From assembly GCF_009755815.1 (NCBI RefSeq), contig NZ_WRPK01000006.1, positions 62,001 to 126,000 on the forward strand: DNA of 64,000 bases. The letters run 5' to 3'. The stretch comes from Flavisphingomonas formosensis (GTDB lineage: Bacteria; Pseudomonadota; Alphaproteobacteria; Sphingomonadales; Sphingomonadaceae). This document shows positions 1 to 9,048 of this stretch, in pieces (within the stretch, counting starts at the first letter, position 1; every line of letters begins with the position of its first letter). A model generated the notes under the pieces. It was not told the origin of the DNA. It saw only the letters and a list, made by a program, of their open reading frames with translations, and ran no database searches. Made by a program: the position numbers and the translations under genes.

Positions 1-1052
1 AGGCCATCGGTCAGGTGCAGCATCGCGACCTTGCCCAGCGTCGGATCCGGCCAGGCCGGCGGTTCGGACAGGGCGAGATGGATCTGCATCTCGCCGCGGC
101 CATAACGGAAGCGGGCGGCATCTGCCTGGGTTTCGGGTGGCACGGCGTGCCGGGGGAGCAGGCGGCCGTAAAGCTGGGTGGGCGTCACCGAGGCGACGAC
201 GGCGCGGCGCGCGCGGATCGTCTCTCCGCCTGCAAGGATCACTCCCGTCGCGCGGCCCCGTTCGACGAGGATCCGCTCCACGTCGGTGCCGGTGCGCAGC
301 TCGCCGCCGCATTCCTCGATCAACGCCCGGAAGCCGGCAACGATGCGGTCGCTGCCGCCGGCTACCATCGGTGCGCCGGCCTGCTCCAGCGAGAACAGGA
401 CGAGGCGGTTCATCAGTGCCGAAGCCGCGCTCTCCGGAGACAGGCCGACATGCAGCACCCAGGGCGCGAACAGCCCGCGCGAGACCGGCGAGCGAAAGGC
501 GCCGGCCAGCCAGTCGCGGGCCGATCCCATCGCTTCCCCGAAGAAGCGCGCGAGGCCGGCAAGGCCGCGGCGCCGCGCCTCGCCCGCGAGCAGGCGGACC
601 GTGCGCCAGGACCAGAGCGCGTTTCCGAGCAGTCCGAAGATCAGCGGCGCGCCGCGTTCGATCTCGGCCATCGCCGCGCGATAGGCGTCGCCGTCGCCGG
701 GTGCGAGCACATCGAAGGCGGCTGCATTGGCCGATCGGTCGGTGCGGAAGATGAAGGCGCGGCCGTCCGGCAGCAACGTTGCGGTGGGCGTGTCCGTGTT
801 CACGAAGCGGACGCCGTGGCGGGCGAGCGCAGGACCGAGTTCGGCGAAATGGGGGGCGGTGACGAACAGCGGATAAAGGGTGGAAAGGGTATCGTGCCGG
901 AAACCGGGCAGCGTCAGCTCCTCGGTGCGGATGCAGCCGCCGGCCAGCGCATTGCGCTCGAGCAGCAGCACGCGCTTGCCGCGCAAGCCGAGCATCGCGC
1001 CGCACACCAGCGCGTTGATGCCGCTGCCGACGATGACGACGTCCGGTTCCAT
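1..1052 (-). CDS. Phytoene-dehydrogenase-like FAD-dependent oxidoreductase (partial)
   Basis: The gene starts at the ATG complementary to 1050-1052 and runs off the left edge, so about 350 residues are visible and the C-terminus is missing. The N-terminus reads MEPDVVIVGSGINALVCG, an FAD-binding Rossmann motif (GxGxxA form). It is followed by an acidic strand end (LLLERNALAGG) and a GCIRTEEL stretch typical of phytoene desaturase or PYROXD2-like flavoproteins. Such enzymes desaturate or oxidise lipophilic substrates; the substrate here is unknown. Only 9 bp separate it from the stop of the upstream SDR gene, so it is probably co-transcribed with the SDR and the flavin monooxygenase. The family call is fairly safe; the exact reaction cannot be read. 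Confidence 0.8.
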   Translation of the reverse strand, partial: MEPDVVIVGSGINALVCGAMLGLRGKRVLLLERNALAGGCIRTEELTLPGFRHDTLSTLYPLFVTAPHFAELGPALARHGVRFVNTDTPTATLLPDGRAFIFRTDRSANAAAFDVLAPGDGDAYRAAMAEIERGAPLIFGLLGNALWSWRTVRLLAGEARRRGLAGLARFFGEAMGSARDWLAGAFRSPVSRGLFAPWVLHVGLSPESAASALMNRLVLFSLEQAGAPMVAGGSDRIVAGFRALIEECGGELRTGTDVERILVERGRATGVILAGGETIRARRAVVASVTPTQLYGRLLPRHAVPPETQADAARFRYGRGEMQIHLALSEPPAWPDPTLGKVAMLHLTDG

Positions 1053-1061
1053 CGGCACGGC

Positions 1062-1853
1062 TCAGCCCTGCGCCATCAGCAGCGGCATCAGCGGGATGCG
1101 CCGTTCCGGCCCGAGAATGGCGTAGCCGCCGTCCACATTGGTCTCGCTTCCAGTCATGTAGGATGCGGCGTCGGATGCGACGAAGGCGACGACGTTGGCG
1201 ACCTCGGCGGCGTCGGCAACGCGGCCGAGCAGATTGAGATCGGCCGCGACGGCGTCGGCATGGGCACGATCGCCGGAAGTCAGCCCATCGAACGGATCCG
1301 ACCAGATGTGGCCGAGCGTCACCATGTTCACACGAATGCCGTCGGCCGCGTAGTCGAGCGCCTGCGCCTTGGAGAGGTGGCGTAGTGTTGCCTTGGACAC
1401 CGGATAGGCCCAGCGGCCGACATGCGGCACCAGCCCCGAGATGGAGCCGATATTGATGATATTGCCCCGCGTTGCGGCGAGATGCGGCCGCGCGATCTCA
1501 CCCAGTATCGCGGCGGAAACGGCGTTGACGTTCAGCGTGTCGAGCCATGTCCGGCGCGCCGTCGCGGGGCCGTCGTCACCATAGGAACAGGCATTGTTGA
1601 CGACGATGTCGAGCCGGCCGAACGTGGCGATCGCCGCGCCGACGAGCGTTTCGAGCGCGGCATCGTCGGTGATGTCGGTGGCGACGAAACGGGCGCGGTC
1701 GCCGAGTTCCGCCGCGATCACGTCGCCCTTCGCGGCGCTGCGCGCGGCGATCATCACGGCGGCGCCGTCGGCGTGCAGCTTGCGGGAAATGGCGGCGCCG
1801 ATCGAGGCGGCACCGCCGGTCACGATCGCGACCTTGCCGGCGAGTGGGGTCAT
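1062..1853 (-). CDS. SDR family oxidoreductase
   Basis: A 263-aa classical short-chain dehydrogenase/reductase. The N-terminal nucleotide-binding motif is VTGGAASIG, the NNAC strand follows, the catalytic serine lies in IGSISG, and the active-site Tyr/Lys lie in YPVSK. The C-terminal part has the usual GSETNVDGG ending. The start MTPLAGK was chosen because it fits the family and overlaps the stop of the upstream monooxygenase by 4 bp (ATGA), a sign of translational coupling. It probably oxidises or reduces an alcohol/ketone made or used by the neighbouring flavoproteins. Cofactor preference and substrate are not readable with confidence. Confidence 0.9.
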   Translation of the reverse strand: MTPLAGKVAIVTGGAASIGAAISRKLHADGAAVMIAARSAAKGDVIAAELGDRARFVATDITDDAALETLVGAAIATFGRLDIVVNNACSYGDDGPATARRTWLDTLNVNAVSAAILGEIARPHLAATRGNIINIGSISGLVPHVGRWAYPVSKATLRHLSKAQALDYAADGIRVNMVTLGHIWSDPFDGLTSGDRAHADAVAADLNLLGRVADAAEVANVVAFVASDAASYMTGSETNVDGGYAILGPERRIPLMPLLMAQG

Positions 1854-3376
1854 GCGGCTTGTCCTTGGCTGGCGCGGTGCTGCGGCCGCGAAGTCACGCC
1901 ATGGCGGCGCATCAGCCGGGGCAGCAACCCGGCATAGTCGGCGGCGTCGATGGCGACGAACCAATGTTTGAGGCGGGTGGAAAGCGGCAGCTTGAGATCC
2001 ATTTCCGCCAATATCTCGTCCATATGATGCACCGAGAAGGGGATGATGTTGGTGCCTTTCGAATGCTTGCCGTCGGTTCGCGCTTCCATCCAGGCGAGCC
2101 GCGAGTCGACATAGGCGTTCTGCGTCTCGACAGGCGGCGGTGTCAGCCCACCGCGCAGCAGATCGGCGAGCCACAGCGCGCTGACTTCCGCGTTGAGCTG
2201 GCTGAAGAAGGAGGAATTATAGCCGTTGAAGGCGAGGCGCGGCACGCCCACCGGCAGCATCGAACGGTACAGGCGGAAATTGCCGCGCATATCGGTGACC
2301 TTCGCCAGAGTGGCGGCGTCCAGGAAGTCGCAACGCTGGTGCCAGCCGGTTCCGCAGATGATCACTTCGGCCGGCACCGTCGCGCCGGTGGAGAGCGTCG
2401 CCTCGCCGGGCCGAAGCGTGGCGATCTCGCCCTTCTGGAAGCCGATCGCCCCACTCGCGATATTCTCGTAAAAGCCGTCGGTGACGAGGCTGACGGTGCT
2501 CCGCGCGATCGTTTCCAGCTTGCTGTCGGGCTCCAGGCCGATCCTGCGCAGCTGGAGCTGGCGGGAGATCACCGCCTGAACACTTCCCATCATCATGTCG
2601 CGCACCGGCTTGCCGGGGCCGTGCAGGAACTTCTCGAAACCCCTGATCTGGATGTAGCGGAACAGGCCCTCGCCGAGCCGATTGAGAAAAAGATGCTTGA
2701 AGTTGAGTATTTTGGCGAGGCGTTTCGGAATTTTCCAGATCAAGTGGCGGGCGATCACCGTGGTCGAGGCGGCGAGACCGACGCTCGCCATCGCGACGTC
2801 GCACGACGACTTGCCATATCCGATCACTAGGAGATTGCGGCCGCGTGCAATCTCCGGATCGGTGAACTCGCTGGTGTGCAGGATGTGGCCACCAGCGCCG
2901 ATGAAGTCGTCGCGCCCAGGGAAGGCCGGGATAGAAGGAATCGAAAATATACCGTTGCAGACGATCAGATAATCGACGTCGTGACGGTCCTCGTTTCCGT
3001 CCCTGGTGGATCGGGTGACGATCGTCCAGCCTTCCTCTCCGCGCGGGATCGCGGCAACCACTTCGCAGTTCAGCCGGATCGCATCGCGAAAGGCGAAATG
3101 ATCGACATAGGTTTCGAGATAGGCCTGAACCTGCGCTCCGGTCGGCCATTCGGGATAGGATCGTGGCATCGGAAAATCCGAAAAGGCATAGGTGTCTCGC
3201 GGATTTTGCGTTGTCAGGCCGGGATAGCGGCGTGATGCGGACCAGACGCCGCCAATGTCCGCTTCCTTCTCGAATATGGTCACGTCGAAACCGAATTGCC
3301 GCAGCGTCTTTGCGGTGCTGAGACCGGCCAAACCACTGCCGACAATCCCAATGCTGCGGATCACGCCTTGCTCCAT
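1850..3376 (-). CDS. Flavin-containing (group B) monooxygenase
   Basis: A 508-aa flavoprotein monooxygenase. The FAD motif GIVGSGLAGLS is at about residues 9-19 and a second Rossmann motif LLVIGYGKSSCD is mid-protein, as expected for NADPH binding. Between them is an F-x-G-x3-H type signature (FIGAGGHILH), characteristic of flavin-containing and Baeyer-Villiger monooxygenases. Likely reaction: NADPH- and O2-dependent insertion or addition of oxygen on a ketone or heteroatom. It is the first gene of a minus-strand operon with the SDR and the phytoene-dehydrogenase-like protein. The upstream 750-bp region probably carries divergent promoters for this operon and the P450 pair. FMO versus BVMO cannot be settled from sequence alone. 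Confidence 0.85.
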   Translation of the reverse strand: MEQGVIRSIGIVGSGLAGLSTAKTLRQFGFDVTIFEKEADIGGVWSASRRYPGLTTQNPRDTYAFSDFPMPRSYPEWPTGAQVQAYLETYVDHFAFRDAIRLNCEVVAAIPRGEEGWTIVTRSTRDGNEDRHDVDYLIVCNGIFSIPSIPAFPGRDDFIGAGGHILHTSEFTDPEIARGRNLLVIGYGKSSCDVAMASVGLAASTTVIARHLIWKIPKRLAKILNFKHLFLNRLGEGLFRYIQIRGFEKFLHGPGKPVRDMMMGSVQAVISRQLQLRRIGLEPDSKLETIARSTVSLVTDGFYENIASGAIGFQKGEIATLRPGEATLSTGATVPAEVIICGTGWHQRCDFLDAATLAKVTDMRGNFRLYRSMLPVGVPRLAFNGYNSSFFSQLNAEVSALWLADLLRGGLTPPPVETQNAYVDSRLAWMEARTDGKHSKGTNIIPFSVHHMDEILAEMDLKLPLSTRLKHWFVAIDAADYAGLLPRLMRRHGVTSRPQHRASQGQAA

Positions 3377-4123
3377 CCCATTTTGCGTGCGGTCAGGCTA
3401 TGCAGCGATTCCGCACCGCGAAATGCGGCGACTGCCGGGATTGTCCGCTTACTGCGACAATGCGGAACCGGACGGCGGGGCGATATCCTTTCTGACGGAT
3501 AAAGGCCGCAGTTGCGGACTAACGTCAGCAGGAAAGTGACGAACACCAGCATCGCCTCTTCTCGTGTCCGGCGGTGTCAGAAAACAGGGCTGCGAGTCCT
3601 TTGACTTCGATGCATGATCTTTGATACTGACGACATGCCATCCAGGTATGTATTACAGTGTTAATCCCTCGGCCTGCGCATATAGAATTGAATGTGCAAA
3701 GCAGTTTTCTATAGGATTCATATAGTCATTTCGAGCGCGAAGTCGGTTATTCTGTAGATGGTGTTTGTCCAGAGAAATCGAAAACCTGCTGATGTCGAGA
3801 CCACCCTGCTGCGGGGCTGCGCATAACTACAACGATCGGCTTTTCAGCGGTCCCGATCCGTCGAATCCGCGGACGATGGCGATCGCCGGCTTCCGCGAAT
3901 TTGGTGCGGTCGTGGCATTCCCGCTCTTCTGGCCTGCCGTCCCCGTCGAGCATGATGTTCCCATAGGAACGGCCGGCCGCCTTTTCCGGCTATCCGGAAG
4001 CAGTCGGGGGCGATTTTCGTGAAGCCGGCCGCCTTTGCTACTCCGCCTCCTGGTCTCGCATGGTGCATGTAGTGCCGGCGGCGCATCTGCGCACAGGATA
4101 TGTGCAGGAGGGAGGAGCGGCTC
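3377..4123. other. Intergenic region, divergent promoters
   Basis: About 750 bp between the divergent monooxygenase and P450 genes. I find no convincing coding sequence: the small open frames have no recognisable protein character. The middle (about 3600-3760) is markedly more AT-rich than its surroundings and is the likely promoter zone. It contains a short inverted repeat, CTATA-N7-TATAG, near 3709-3725. No regulator gene is adjacent. Confidence 0.5.
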
Positions 4124-5338
4124 ATGACGGCGGAAATGGTGGCTGAAGCCAGCGCCAACCGTGCATTCGACTTCGATCCTTTTGCGCCGGCCTTCTTCGA
4201 GGATCCTTTTTCGGCCTACAGGGTGATGCGCCGGGATCATCCGGTCTACCGGCGCGAGATCGTCAACCACCGGATCTGGCCGCATTACTGGATGCTGAGC
4301 CGGGCCGAAGACGTGGACGCAGCGCTCAAGGACTGGCGGCGCTTTTCCTCCGCCAAAGGCACGCTGATCGATACCGACATCACCCTTATCCCTCCCAATA
4401 TCTTCAACATGGATCCTCCGCGGCACGATGCGCTGCGTGCGATCCTTGCGCGCGTGCTGACACCGAAGCGGGTGGCGGACCTCGAGCCGGATGTCGCGCG
4501 GGCCGCGCAGGACCTGCTGCGCGAGCCCGTCGCCGAAGGGCGGCTCGACGCGGCAACGGGCTATGCGCAGCTGATCCCGACCCTGACCATGTGTTCGCTG
4601 ATGGATCTGCCGGTCGCGGATCGCGGGCAGTTTCTGCGCTGGAACCTCGATACGCTTGCCGGATCCGATTTCACCAGCCCGGCGGCGCTTGCTGCCTATG
4701 CCGAGATGGACGCTTATTGGAAGTCACTGGTGGCCGAGCGTCGCCTGCGCCGGGGCTCCGACCTGATCTCGCAGATCCTGCACCACGACAAGGCTGGGCT
4801 GGAGCTCAGCGACGAGGAGATTGCCGGCTTCTGCTCGCTGCTGCACGATGCGTCGCAGAATACGACGATGAACATGATCGCCAATGCCGTGATAGCGCTG
4901 GCGCGCTTTCCGGACGAGCGGCGCAAGCTGGTCGCGGAGCCCTCGCGCTGGCCGACGGCGCTGGAGGAGCTGATGCGCTTCGTCTCGCCGGTGCAAGGGC
5001 TGGCGCGCTCCACGACATGCGACGTCACCCTGCATGGCGTGACGATACCGGAGGGCGATCAGGTGCTGATCCTCTACGGCTCGGCCAATCATGACGAGGC
5101 CATGTTCGATCATCCCGAACGGCTCGACTTCGATCGGCCCCGGGTGAAGACGCATTGGACCTTCGGCCAGGGCATCCACACCTGCCTCGGCGCCGCGGTC
5201 GCACGGCTCGAGACGCGGGTCGCCCTGCAGGCGTTGCTGGCGGCGGCGCCGGAGTTCGACGTCGTCGAAAGCGGGATCGTGCGCACGCAGCTCGTGCCGA
5301 CGCGCGGCCTGGCGAGCGTGCCCGTAGTGTTTGCATGA
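4124..5338 (+). CDS. Cytochrome P450 (atypical I-helix, copy 1)
   Basis: A 404-aa soluble bacterial P450. The start at 4124 was chosen because it has a strong ribosome site, AGGAGGGAGGAG, just upstream. The ExxR motif is in EELMRF and the heme-binding loop is FGQGIHTCLG with Cys354 as thiolate ligand. The I-helix segment reads DASQNTT, so the usual acidic residue of the (A/G)GxDTT motif is Asn246 while Thr247 is kept. Expected role: monooxygenation of a lipophilic substrate with electrons from a ferredoxin and reductase; none is encoded nearby. The next P450 starts 10 bp after the stop, so the two are probably co-expressed. Confidence 0.93.
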   Translation: MTAEMVAEASANRAFDFDPFAPAFFEDPFSAYRVMRRDHPVYRREIVNHRIWPHYWMLSRAEDVDAALKDWRRFSSAKGTLIDTDITLIPPNIFNMDPPRHDALRAILARVLTPKRVADLEPDVARAAQDLLREPVAEGRLDAATGYAQLIPTLTMCSLMDLPVADRGQFLRWNLDTLAGSDFTSPAALAAYAEMDAYWKSLVAERRLRRGSDLISQILHHDKAGLELSDEEIAGFCSLLHDASQNTTMNMIANAVIALARFPDERRKLVAEPSRWPTALEELMRFVSPVQGLARSTTCDVTLHGVTIPEGDQVLILYGSANHDEAMFDHPERLDFDRPRVKTHWTFGQGIHTCLGAAVARLETRVALQALLAAAPEFDVVESGIVRTQLVPTRGLASVPVVFA

Positions 5339-5348
5339 GGATGTGCCG

Positions 5349-6572
5349 ATGAGCAGCCAGCCGATCGATCAGGATTTCGCCTTCGATCCGCACGATGCGG
5401 CCAGGGCCAAGGATTTCGCGCTGATGGATCGTATCCGCAGTGCCCGGCCGGTCTGTCGCCCGGCGGACAATCTCGTGCTCACCACCCGCTGGGCCGATAC
5501 GCGCGACGCGTTCAGGGATGCGGCGCGCTTCTCCTCCGTGGGCGACATGCGCGCGCCGGGCGTCACCGTCCCGATCGAGGAGAGCTTTCTCGGGGAGCTC
5601 GATGCGCCGCTCCACCCGAAGATCCGCCGCATCCTGATGCGCGGCTTCACCCCACGCAATGCAATTGCAGTCGAGGGGTGGACCCGCGCGAATGTCCGGC
5701 GACGCCTCGACGCCTTCGCGCGGGCGGGTGGCGGCGATCTCATGAAGGCGCTGGCCATTCCGCTGCCCGGATCGGTCTCGGCGCATGCGCTCGGCATAGC
5801 GGACGGCCTGCACGAGCAGGTCATGCGCTGGTGCGATGAGCTGCTGCACAGCACGTGGCCGTCGCATGGCAAGACCGAGCGGGGCGAGGGCATTGCCGGC
5901 GCCTTTCCCGAATTTGCGGCGGTGCTCGACGGACTGATCGCGGAGCGGGAGGCGGCGGGGGAGGGGGCGCCCGACGATCTCGTCACCACGATGGCGAGCG
6001 CGCGGGACGAAGATGGCTGGCGGATCGGCGCGCATCATATCCGCACCCTGATCGTCAACATTCTCTCCGGCTCGCTTTCGGCGAGCTACATGCTCGGTAA
6101 TCTCGCCTATCGCTTCGTGGCGGACGCGGGCTTCCAGCAGCGCCTGCGCGAGGAGCCGGACAAGATCGCGGCGGCGGTCGAAGAATCGCTGCGCCTCGAG
6201 GCGCCGGTCGCCTTTCTTTTCCGGACCGCGCGGCAGGACAGCGAGATCGGCGGCTGCCCGGTGTACAGGGGCGAGCATGTCATGCTCGGCATCGCGGCGG
6301 CCAATCGCGATCCGGCGGTCTATCCCGATCCCGGCAGCTTCCGGCTCGACCGTGAGAATCCGGCGAGCCACCTCGCATTCGGCTTTGGGCCGCATCTGTG
6401 CATCGGCAACCATCTCACCCGGATGATCGGACGTGTCGTGCTGGAGGAGATGATCGCGCGTTTCCCGGCCGGCAGCCTCAGCCTCGTCGCTGGCTTCGAG
6501 TGGCGCTGCGTCGCGCATCATCTTGAATATGGGCCGGAGACGCTCGATCTGGTGGTGGAAGGAGTCAGGTGA
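5349..6572 (+). CDS. Cytochrome P450 (atypical I-helix, copy 2)
   Basis: A 407-aa P450 following the first one by 10 bp. The heme loop is FGFGPHLCIG (Cys351) and the ExxR helix is VEESLRLEAP. Where most P450s have AGxDTT, this one reads SGSLSAS, so both the acid (Leu243) and the conserved threonine (Ser244) are replaced. This suggests altered O2 activation, a substrate-assisted mechanism or a non-hydroxylating role. An in-frame ATG at 5331 would overlap the upstream gene; 5349 is preferred. The 3' end overlaps the convergent SDR gene by 8 bp. Confidence 0.92.
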   Translation: MSSQPIDQDFAFDPHDAARAKDFALMDRIRSARPVCRPADNLVLTTRWADTRDAFRDAARFSSVGDMRAPGVTVPIEESFLGELDAPLHPKIRRILMRGFTPRNAIAVEGWTRANVRRRLDAFARAGGGDLMKALAIPLPGSVSAHALGIADGLHEQVMRWCDELLHSTWPSHGKTERGEGIAGAFPEFAAVLDGLIAEREAAGEGAPDDLVTTMASARDEDGWRIGAHHIRTLIVNILSGSLSASYMLGNLAYRFVADAGFQQRLREEPDKIAAAVEESLRLEAPVAFLFRTARQDSEIGGCPVYRGEHVMLGIAAANRDPAVYPDPGSFRLDRENPASHLAFGFGPHLCIGNHLTRMIGRVVLEEMIARFPAGSLSLVAGFEWRCVAHHLEYGPETLDLVVEGVR

Positions 6573-7335
6573 CGGGACAACTCCCGCCGTCGGCCATCAG
6601 CGTATGGCCGGTGACATAGGCGCTGTCCGGCGAGAGCAGGAAGCGCGCCGCGCGGCCGATATCCTGCATAGGGTCGCCGAGGCGGCCCATCGGGTTGCGG
6701 CCCATCACCCGCGCCTTCATCGTCTCGTCGCGGGCGAAGGCCTCGACCAGCGCCGGCGTTGTGGCGAGCGGCGCGATGCAGTTGACGCGAATGCCGTCCG
6801 GGCCCCATTCGCGCGCCAATGCCCGTCCAAGCCCGCGCTGGGCGGCCTTCACGCCCGCATAGACCGGCAGTCGCGCTTTGCCTTCGAAGCCGGCCTCGGA
6901 GGTCAGCAGCAGCAGCGCCCCCCGGCTCTTGCGAAGATGAGGGTAGGCGAGACGCGCGAGCAGATAGGAGCCGCGCACGGAGACCGCGACCTGATGGAGC
7001 ATCTCCTCCATCGTGAAATCGGGCAGGGTGGCGTGCCGGGTGGCCGACTGCTCGCTGGTGGCATTGTGCACGGCGCCGTCCAGCCTGCCATCCTCGGCCA
7101 CGGCTGCGGTTATGGCTGCGGCAACCGACGCCTCCTCCGCCACGTCGCATGCAACGAAGCGGCCGACACCGCCAAGCGCGCTAACCTCGGCGGCGACGGC
7201 TTCGCCTTGCGCAGGCCGGCGCGCCGCGATCCACACGGTCCAGCCGGCCTCGCCGCAGGCGAGCGCGATGCCCCGACCGACACCGCCGCTCGCGCCGGTG
7301 ACGATGACGCTCGGTCTTTCCTTCCCAGTTACCAT
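6565..7335 (-). CDS. SDR family oxidoreductase, coupled to a pseudo-SDR
   Basis: A 256-aa SDR. The nucleotide motif is VTGASGGVG, the substrate-strand motif is VHNATSE (Asn present), the catalytic Ser is in LLTSEAGF and the active-site pair is in YAGVK. The C-terminal GHTLMADGG matches enoyl reductase or ketoreductase-like SDRs. The start MVTGKERP overlaps the end of the upstream gene by 7 bp, which points to coupled translation with the catalytically degenerate SDR. It converges with the second P450 and overlaps it by 8 bp. Substrate unknown; it plausibly acts on products of the P450s. Confidence 0.9.
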   Translation of the reverse strand: MVTGKERPSVIVTGASGGVGRGIALACGEAGWTVWIAARRPAQGEAVAAEVSALGGVGRFVACDVAEEASVAAAITAAVAEDGRLDGAVHNATSEQSATRHATLPDFTMEEMLHQVAVSVRGSYLLARLAYPHLRKSRGALLLLTSEAGFEGKARLPVYAGVKAAQRGLGRALAREWGPDGIRVNCIAPLATTPALVEAFARDETMKARVMGRNPMGRLGDPMQDIGRAARFLLSPDSAYVTGHTLMADGGSCPVT

Positions 7336-7952
7336 GACCGTCCTCGATCTGCCGGCAGGCAGTGTCCGCTGAGATGCGCCGCATCGGGAGAAAGCAGGAG
7401 CCGCACGGCGCCGAGCACATCCTCCTCCAACGTGCCGGGAAAGCCGCGGAGTGGGGGATCTGGTGCGATCGGCGGGCCGCTGAGCAGGCGGCTGGGTGTG
7501 GTGACGGTGTTGGCGCGAACGCCGCGCTTGCCTTCCGAAAGCGCGAGCGAACGGACAAGCGCGGCCACGCCCTCGGCGATCGCGGCTTCCGGCGCGAGCC
7601 CCGCGGAATCGAGCGGCGGCGGCGCATCCGCCACGGCGACGATCGCCCCGCCGTCCGCGCACAGGCTGCCAGCCGCGCCGAGCGCCATCATCCATTCCAG
7701 CAGTGGCGCTTCGCCGCGTGCGATCCAGGCATCGAATGCCAGATCGGCCAGGCCGGCCGGATCCCATCGCTCCGGGAAAAGGGCAACCACGATCCGCTCG
7801 GCGCGCGGCTCGGCGTCGATCGCCTCGCGCCATCGGATCCAGGCACCATCATCTCCCGCAGAGGGAGTCGAGATCAGCCGGGCATTCAATCCATTTGCGA
7901 GGCGATGGGCTTCGCTGCGATCCTGGCCAATCATAATGGTCATGCCATTCAT
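7329..7952 (-). CDS. Degenerate SDR-like protein (probable pseudoenzyme)
   Basis: A 207-aa protein with SDR-like strands: the C-terminal half (RANTVTTPSRLL, LLLSPDAAHLSGHCL) clearly resembles the end of SDR enzymes. The N-terminal glycine motif is absent (MTIMIGQDRSEA), and where the YxxxK dyad should lie the sequence reads APEAAIAEG. It is therefore probably non-catalytic. ATG at 7952 was chosen for the GAGGATGAG ribosome site. Overlap with the downstream active SDR suggests the two form a heteromeric enzyme, as in known active/inactive SDR pairs. This is inference; a truncated relic is the alternative. Confidence 0.7.
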   Translation of the reverse strand: MNGMTIMIGQDRSEAHRLANGLNARLISTPSAGDDGAWIRWREAIDAEPRAERIVVALFPERWDPAGLADLAFDAWIARGEAPLLEWMMALGAAGSLCADGGAIVAVADAPPPLDSAGLAPEAAIAEGVAALVRSLALSEGKRGVRANTVTTPSRLLSGPPIAPDPPLRGFPGTLEEDVLGAVRLLLSPDAAHLSGHCLPADRGRSW

Positions 7953-8079
7953 GGTCTCATCCTCTTCGGCAGTCGCGATGGTGGATATTGGCAAAATCCG
8001 TGTCAAGCCGGACAGGAATTACCGGAATAGATAATGGAATTTTCCGTGATCTTGGAAATAATCATGGGATGGGGCGGAT

Positions 8080-8889
8080 ATGAGCGAAATTCTATCAGGA
8101 AAAGTCGCCATCGTGACGGGCGCCGGATCGGGCATCGGACGGGCGACGGCACAGGCGCTCGCGCGGGCCGGAGCGGCGGTGGTCGCGGCGGATCTCGATG
8201 GCGGCAGCGCGGCGCGCGTTGCCCAGGAGATCGGTGCCGCGGGCGGCCGCGCGACCGGAGTGCGGACCGACGTCGCGCAGGAAGGCGACATCCGCGCCAT
8301 GATCGAAACTGCGGTCGCCGAATATGGCGGGATCGACATTTTGCACAACAATGCGGCCGCATCCTCGCCCGCGCTGATGAGCCGGGATCGGGACATCGTC
8401 TCGATGGACATCGAAGTGTGGGACGAGGCCTTCGCGGTAAACCTGCGCGGGCCGATGCTCGGCTGCAAGCACGCGATTCCGCAGATGCTGAAGCGGGGCG
8501 GGGGCGTGATCGTCAATACTTCCTCGGCCTCCGGGCTCACCGGGGATGTGGTGCGGCCGGCCTATGGCGCCTCGAAGGGCGGCCTCGGCGCGCTCACCCT
8601 CTATGTGGCGACCCAATATGGCAAGCAGGGGATACGCTGCAACGCGATCGCTCCCGGCGTGATGGAGACGCCGGCGCTTGCCGCGAATGTCTCGGAGGAA
8701 GATATCGCGCTCTACCGGCGCAACCATCTCACCCCGCGCCTCGGCCGGCCCGAGGATGTGGCTGCGGCGGTGGTCTTTCTCGCCTCGCCCGGTGCCGCCT
8801 TCATCACCGGGCAGGTCATCTCGGTCGACGGCGGTCTGCTCTCCCATCATCCGACCTATGCTGAGTTCATGCGCCGTACCGAGGGCTGA
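8080..8889 (+). CDS. SDR family oxidoreductase
   Basis: A 269-aa classical SDR with an intact set of motifs: VTGAGSGIG at about residues 12-20, an Asp after the second strand (AADLDGG) favouring NAD(H), HNNAAAS, the catalytic Ser in NTSSASG, and YGASK. The C-terminal ITGQVISVDGG is standard. It is transcribed away from the pseudo-SDR gene; the 127-bp divergent gap contains TTTCC-N8-GGAAA near 8041-8060, a possible operator. Likely an alcohol dehydrogenase or ketoreductase of the same catabolic island. The exact substrate is unknown. Confidence 0.9.
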   Translation: MSEILSGKVAIVTGAGSGIGRATAQALARAGAAVVAADLDGGSAARVAQEIGAAGGRATGVRTDVAQEGDIRAMIETAVAEYGGIDILHNNAAASSPALMSRDRDIVSMDIEVWDEAFAVNLRGPMLGCKHAIPQMLKRGGGVIVNTSSASGLTGDVVRPAYGASKGGLGALTLYVATQYGKQGIRCNAIAPGVMETPALAANVSEEDIALYRRNHLTPRLGRPEDVAAAVVFLASPGAAFITGQVISVDGGLLSHHPTYAEFMRRTEG

Positions 8890-9048
8890 GTGGCTGCTTG
8901 AAAAAGCGTCCCGAATGCTGCGGGGCAAGGCGGGTTCGCGCATGTCCTGCGCTTCATTGCACAGCGGGCAGACCAATGTGCCAAGAGAGGCCGGATAAAC
9001 GGCGCCATCAGGCCGGATAGGCGATCCCGCCCCAAGGAGTATCCGGAC

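Noticed and set aside
3765-4022. 85-codon frame in the gap before the first P450
   Set aside because: No family, no good ribosome site, sequence not protein-like.
8988-9019. Direct repeat AGGCCGGATA twice, 22 bp apart, before the amidase
   Set aside because: Only two copies, GC-rich and near the ribosome site; too weak to call an operator.
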